The notes beneath the pieces were generated by a model. The model had not been told where the DNA came from. It was given only the letters and a program-made list of their open reading frames with translations, and searched no databases. Source: an uncultured Lachnospiraceae bacterium (GTDB lineage Bacteria > Bacillota > Clostridia > Lachnospirales > Anaerotignaceae). Taken from it: 9,848 nt of DNA. The stretch spans positions 1 through 9,848 of the forward strand of contig CALWSX010000197.1 of NCBI GenBank assembly GCA_944384285.1, read 5' to 3'. Shown here piece after piece: positions 7,367 through 9,848 of the stretch. The translations under genes were made by a program, and so were the position numbers. Each line of letters begins with the position of its first letter. The first letter of the stretch is position 1.

Positions 7367-8704
7367 TTAAACATTCCCTGTTAAACGCCCATATTCTTCA
7401 CCCATTAATACATGCTCATATCCACCATCTTTATTCTGAGGTACTGTAAGCTTAAAACCTGCATCTTTTTGAAAAATCATTACATAATCAGAACCACCAA
7501 AAAGGAAATATCCAAGCATATCACCTTTTTTCACTTTCTCACCAACTTTTATATTTTCCTCAAAATTAACTGATGACACCTGAGACATTCCAATAGGGAG
7601 AAGCGCAACAAGTCCATAATCTTCTGTTTCCAAAATAACACAGGCTCTTGTTTCTATCATTTGCCAACCTGGTGTATCGGCATGAAGTACATATTTTTCT
7701 GTTTCAGGATCCCAAACAACCTCTCCACCAACTGCATCATCTTGAGGTATCATTCTTACTTCTTTAATTGTACCGCTTACAGGAAAATGATATCTGTGGT
7801 AATCATATACATCTAAAAAAGTATGGGTAAGAATTCCGCCTGCAAATGCATCTCTATATTCACTACCTTCTCCTATAAGGTCTTTAATAGAATTAAATGT
7901 TTTTGATTTTATTTGAGCGCCTTCTTTTTGGACAATATTAGAATTTTCATCTATTTCCCAAACCCCCTGAGGCTTTGAATCTGCCGGAGACACAACAACA
8001 GACTCATCAATAGGTTCAGCTATCGGACGAACATCTGGAGATTTTAAATATCTTGCAAAGAATTCATTAAATGTACTCCAGTTTGATGAATCCTCGTACC
8101 ATCCATTTTTAAGTCCAAATTTTTCATCATTGTAAAAAAGCTGATAATATTCATCATTCCATGATTCTTCTGTGCTTAAAAAGTTACCCCATTCTTTTGT
8201 AAAATCAATAAGCCATTGTCTGTAGGGTTCTGCATATTGTAATGAATTATTATAAAGGCCTTTGCCATCAAGCTCTTCAAGCGGTCTATCATTTATAAAA
8301 TAAAAATAATTTAAACTTTGATCTATCTGTTCGTAAAGCTCGAGCGATGAAGGAAGATTCCTTGAAATATTATAAGGCATTGCTTCAGCTGCCCAATCTA
8401 TATATTCATAATACTGTTCTAATGTTTGAACTGGATTTGTATTTGGATCTGGATTTATTTTTTTTGCTTCTTCTATGGATTTTTCCAAAAGAGTTTTAAC
8501 ATCAGGGTTTTCATTCAATATATTTATAAGTGCAACTGTTGTAGGTTTATGACCATCTGTGGACTCAACTATTTTATCAGGATCTAAATTTGATTGATTA
8601 TTTTCTGTTCCACCACATCCCATTATAGAGAGTGTTAAAATAAATATTAATAAAATTGAAACCATAACCCTGTTCTTTTGAACTATCTTTGAAAAATTTG
8701 TCAT
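7367..8704 (-). CDS. Lipoprotein with phosphatidylserine-decarboxylase-family (PsiD-like) domain
   Basis: This is a 445-residue member of the PSD family of pyruvoyl-dependent decarboxylases, predicted to be lipid-anchored outside the membrane. Residues 13-29 are hydrophobic after a basic start, and the lipobox is IMG-Cys30. A low-complexity Asn/Asp-rich linker follows. Residues ~45-190 form a helical region resembling the N-terminal PSDC domain found in PsiD-type proteins. The catalytic domain starts near FNEFFARYL and RPIAEP. Family key residues are present: Asp242 in SPADSKP, His303 and His306 in YHRYHFP, and Ser405 in FGGSDYVMIF, where self-cleavage between Gly404 and Ser405 would make the pyruvoyl group. 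GGSD and SPADS differ from the usual GST and SPxDG. The substrate could be phosphatidylserine or a free amino acid such as an aromatic one; sequence does not decide. No pssA gene is next to it. The gene stands alone, divergent from the metal module. Confidence 0.85.
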   Translation of the reverse strand: MTNFSKIVQKNRVMVSILLIFILTLSIMGCGGTENNQSNLDPDKIVESTDGHKPTTVALINILNENPDVKTLLEKSIEEAKKINPDPNTNPVQTLEQYYEYIDWAAEAMPYNISRNLPSSLELYEQIDQSLNYFYFINDRPLEELDGKGLYNNSLQYAEPYRQWLIDFTKEWGNFLSTEESWNDEYYQLFYNDEKFGLKNGWYEDSSNWSTFNEFFARYLKSPDVRPIAEPIDESVVVSPADSKPQGVWEIDENSNIVQKEGAQIKSKTFNSIKDLIGEGSEYRDAFAGGILTHTFLDVYDYHRYHFPVSGTIKEVRMIPQDDAVGGEVVWDPETEKYVLHADTPGWQMIETRACVILETEDYGLVALLPIGMSQVSSVNFEENIKVGEKVKKGDMLGYFLFGGSDYVMIFQKDAGFKLTVPQNKDGGYEHVLMGEEYGRLTGNV

Positions 8705-8710
8705 GGCATT

Positions 8711-8717
8711 ACCTCCT
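8711..8717 (-). promoter_or_regulatory. Ribosome binding site that sets the decarboxylase lipoprotein start
   Basis: AGGAGGT on the minus strand lies 6 nt before the ATG at 8704. The open frame extends 14 codons further upstream to 8746, but that start has no comparable site and would put extra residues before the signal peptide. Confidence 0.85.
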
Positions 8718-8801
8718 AAATTTATTTTATAAGATTTATATATCAAAGTTTTCCCATTTTATATTTTTGTATTCAAAATTTCATATTTTTTCAAAATATA
8801 C

Positions 8802-8831
8802 TTGACATATGAATGACCATTCAACTATAAT
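8802..8831 (+). promoter_or_regulatory. Promoter of the metal-resistance operon
   Basis: TTGACA (8802-8807) and TATAAT (8826-8831) are both perfect consensus hexamers, separated by 18 nt. The spacer and -10 are filled by the palindromic operator described below, as expected for a promoter repressed by an ArsR/SmtB-type protein. Confidence 0.88.
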
Positions 8832-8857
8832 ATAGTCATAGTTGAATGAATACTCAA
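8810..8857 (+). promoter_or_regulatory. Probable CadC/ArsR-family operator
   Basis: Three nested repeats are visible. TGAATG-AC-CATTCA (8810-8823) is a perfect 6-2-6 palindrome. CATTCAACTAT (8818-8828) and ATAGTTGAATG (8838-8848) are perfect 11-bp inverted arms 9 nt apart, spanning the -10. TTGAATGAATACTCAA (8842-8857) is a weaker palindrome resembling known CadC sites (CTCAAAT...TTTGAATG type). The repeated half-site is TTCAA/TTGAA. Binding by the adjacent repressor gene product, relieved by metal, is inferred from position and family. Confidence 0.75.
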
Positions 8858-8881
8858 TCTTATACAGAAAGGATATGAAAA

Positions 8882-9238
8882 ATGGCAAAAAATGAATTTA
8901 TATGTGATTGTGAAGTAATTCATTTTAATGTTGTAAGTAAGGTAAAAGAAAAAATGCTTTCAGAAGAGTCTTTTATGAGAGTTACTACCTTTTTTAAAGT
9001 AATTGGAGATAATACAAGATTTCGTATTCTTTGGGCTTTAAACCAAAATGAAATGTGTGTATGTGATATAGCAAATTTATTATCTATGACAAAATCAGCT
9101 ATATCTCATCAATTAAGCGTTTTAAGAAAAGCAAATCTTGTATCTTTCAGAAGAGAAGGAAAAACAGTTTATTATTCTCTTGCTGACGAACATGTTAAAA
9201 ATATGCTTGACGCGGGTGTATCCCATATCCACGACTGA
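8882..9238 (+). CDS. cadC: CadC-type ArsR/SmtB metal-responsive repressor
   Basis: This 118-residue winged-helix repressor should bind its own operator and release it when Cd, Pb or Zn binds. The recognition helix region reads CVCDIANLLSMTKSAISHQLSVLRKANLV (about residues 59-87, split here by family landmarks CVCD, SAISHQL and VLRKANLV). The wing is FRREGKTVYYSL (89-100). The thiol metal site of CadC is represented by Cys59 and Cys61 with N-terminal Cys8 and Cys10 (CDC). The second, dimer-interface site is represented by Asp102, His104, His115 and His117. Thus both metal sites are present. The ATG at 8882 follows AAAGGA by 8 nt; a nearer ATG at 8875 hits a stop at once. It leads an operon with the metal-binding protein and ATPase. 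The last 25 or so bases of the gene are the first copy of a 28-bp tandem array. Confidence 0.92.
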   Translation: MAKNEFICDCEVIHFNVVSKVKEKMLSEESFMRVTTFFKVIGDNTRFRILWALNQNEMCVCDIANLLSMTKSAISHQLSVLRKANLVSFRREGKTVYYSLADEHVKNMLDAGVSHIHD

Positions 9239-9352
9239 CGTCTGTGTATCTTGTATCCACGACTGACGTCTGTGTATCTCGTATCCATGATTAACGTCGA
9301 TGTATCTTGTATCCACGACTAACGTCGATGTATCTTGCATTTACAACTAAAC
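9213..9352 (+). repeat. 28-bp tandem repeat array overlapping the 3' end of the repressor gene
   Basis: Five consecutive 28-bp units start at 9213, 9241, 9269, 9297 and 9325. The first covers the end of the repressor gene and diverges at about six positions. Units 2 to 4 are close copies, and the fifth is degenerate. Each unit contains, in register, GTA-TCx-xxx-ATx-xAx-xAx followed by TGA or TAA. These read VSHIHD-stop in the gene, then VSCIHD, VSRIHD, VSCIHD and VSCIYN, each followed by a stop. Because 28 is not a multiple of three, successive copies sit in different frames, and only the first is joined to the repressor. The array fills most of the gap before the metal-binding protein gene. 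Confidence 0.93.
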
Positions 9353-9381
9353 ATAACCCTATACCCTATTTAACTTTTTAC

Positions 9382-9410
9382 TTGATATTTTATTAAATAT
9401 AATTTATAAA
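9382..9410 (+). promoter_or_regulatory. Possible internal promoter for the metal-binding protein and ATPase
   Basis: TTGATA (9382-9387), a 17-nt spacer and TATAAA (9405-9410) could start transcription about 30 nt before the next gene. The whole stretch is almost pure A/T, where such matches arise easily, so this is weak. Confidence 0.3.
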
Positions 9411-9448
9411 ATATTTTTTTAATTTTTTATTCCTAGGAGGTACATATT

Positions 9449-9670
9449 ATGAAAAAAACTTTTAGACTTGTTGGACTTGATTGTGCAAACTGTGCTGCAA
9501 AAATGGAACGTAAAATAGCAGCATTAGACGGAGTTAAAGAAGTTGTTGTTAATTTTCTTACAACAAAATTAATACTTGAGCTTGATGGTGATAACCATGA
9601 AACAATATTGGAAAATGTATTAAAAGCTGTAAAAAGTGTAGACCCTGATGTAGAAATGAAAAGAGCATAA
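9449..9670 (+). CDS. Stand-alone heavy-metal-associated (HMA) domain protein
   Basis: This 73-residue protein is a single ferredoxin-like HMA domain, cytosolic. The metal loop is GLDCANC with Cys12 and Cys15. The Asp just before the first Cys (DCxxC) is the signature of Zn/Cd/Pb-type domains such as ZntA, whereas copper domains usually have Met-Thr/Ser before CxxC. The rest (MERKIAALDGVKEVVVNFLTT pattern, by family) matches the HMA fold. It ends at a genuine TAA, and the ATPase starts 17 nt later with its own ribosome binding site, so it is a separate protein and not a fused N-terminal domain. It probably passes metal to the ATPase or buffers it. AGGAGG lies 8 nt before the ATG. Confidence 0.9.
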   Translation: MKKTFRLVGLDCANCAAKMERKIAALDGVKEVVVNFLTTKLILELDGDNHETILENVLKAVKSVDPDVEMKRA

Positions 9671-9686
9671 ATAGGAGCTTTATGAT

Positions 9687-9848
9687 ATGAAAAAAGAGCT
9701 TTTACGAATAATAATAAGTGCACTTTTATTTATTAATGCACTTATATTAAAATATTTGGATTTGACAACCATTTCAATTCTTTCTTTTTTATTAAGTTAC
9801 ATTATTGTTGGATATGATGTACTTTTTAAAGCTGTTAGAAATATAATT
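9687..9848 (+). CDS. cadA: Cd/Zn/Pb-exporting P1B-type ATPase, N-terminal 54 residues (cut by window edge)
   Basis: The open frame from ATG 9687 runs to the right edge. It shows two membrane helices (about residues 5-24 and 27-47) followed by GYDVLFKAVRNI, the hallmark at the end of the second helix of CadA/ZntA metal pumps. The catalytic DKTGT, the metal-binding CPC and the nucleotide domain lie outside the window. There is no HMA domain at its N-terminus; that domain is supplied by the gene just upstream. AGGAGC lies 8 nt before the ATG; an ATG at 9682 hits a stop after two codons. The DCxxC partner and CadC-type repressor make Cd/Zn/Pb export from the cytoplasm the best call. Confidence 0.85.
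   Translation, partial: MKKELLRIIISALLFINALILKYLDLTTISILSFLLSYIIVGYDVLFKAVRNII

Noticed and set aside
9122..9340. Minus-strand open frame of 72 codons with a repetitive peptide
   Set aside because: It lies across the 28-bp array and the repressor gene, and has no ribosome binding site. The repetitive peptide is only a readout of the tandem DNA repeat in the antisense frame.
9213..9352. CRISPR array
   Set aside because: The 28-bp units are contiguous with no unique spacers, and no cas genes are seen.
9433..9723. Minus-strand 96-codon open frame
   Set aside because: It is the shadow of the HMA gene and the start of the ATPase, both of which have clear motifs and ribosome binding sites.

Overview
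The window is AT-rich (roughly 30% GC by eye), with strong AGGAGG-type ribosome binding sites, sigma-A-like promoters, a T-box leader and intrinsic terminators. This points to a low-GC Bacillota, most likely an anaerobic member of the Clostridia. The species cannot be named from the sequence.

Layout from left to right. (1) Positions 1-2629, minus strand: the sbcD-sbcC pair encoding the Mre11/Rad50-type DNA-end nuclease. The genes overlap by 14 bp, and sbcC runs off the left edge before its zinc hook. (2) 2645-2771: a divergent promoter region, then a cytosolic serine alpha/beta-hydrolase of the monoacylglycerol lipase/lysophospholipase type (2772-3578, plus strand). (3) 3597-3695: two back-to-back intrinsic terminators, one for the hydrolase and one for ileS. 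(4) 3707-7177, minus strand: a 1040-residue isoleucyl-tRNA synthetase of the eukaryote-like type 2, preceded by a complete tRNA-Ile T-box leader (AUC specifier, UGGU T-box bulge, antiterminator/terminator switch) and a good promoter. (5) 7367-8704, minus strand: a predicted lipoprotein carrying a phosphatidylserine-decarboxylase-family pyruvoyl enzyme domain. Its architecture resembles the PsiD-type (tryptophan decarboxylase) branch more than housekeeping PSD. (6) 8802-9848, plus strand: a cadmium/zinc/lead resistance module with a CadC-type ArsR/SmtB repressor, its promoter and palindromic operator, a stand-alone DCxxC heavy-metal-binding domain protein, and the start of a CadA/ZntA-type P1B-ATPase cut by the right edge.

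The most unusual structures are in regions 5 and 6. The decarboxylase homologue is predicted to be lipid-anchored outside the cell and has a GGSD processing site instead of GST/GSS. In the metal module, a 28-bp tandem array begins inside the last codons of the repressor gene. Each copy repeats the end of that gene, including its stop codon, while varying the codon at the position of a predicted metal-ligand histidine. The other regions look like ordinary clostridial housekeeping DNA.
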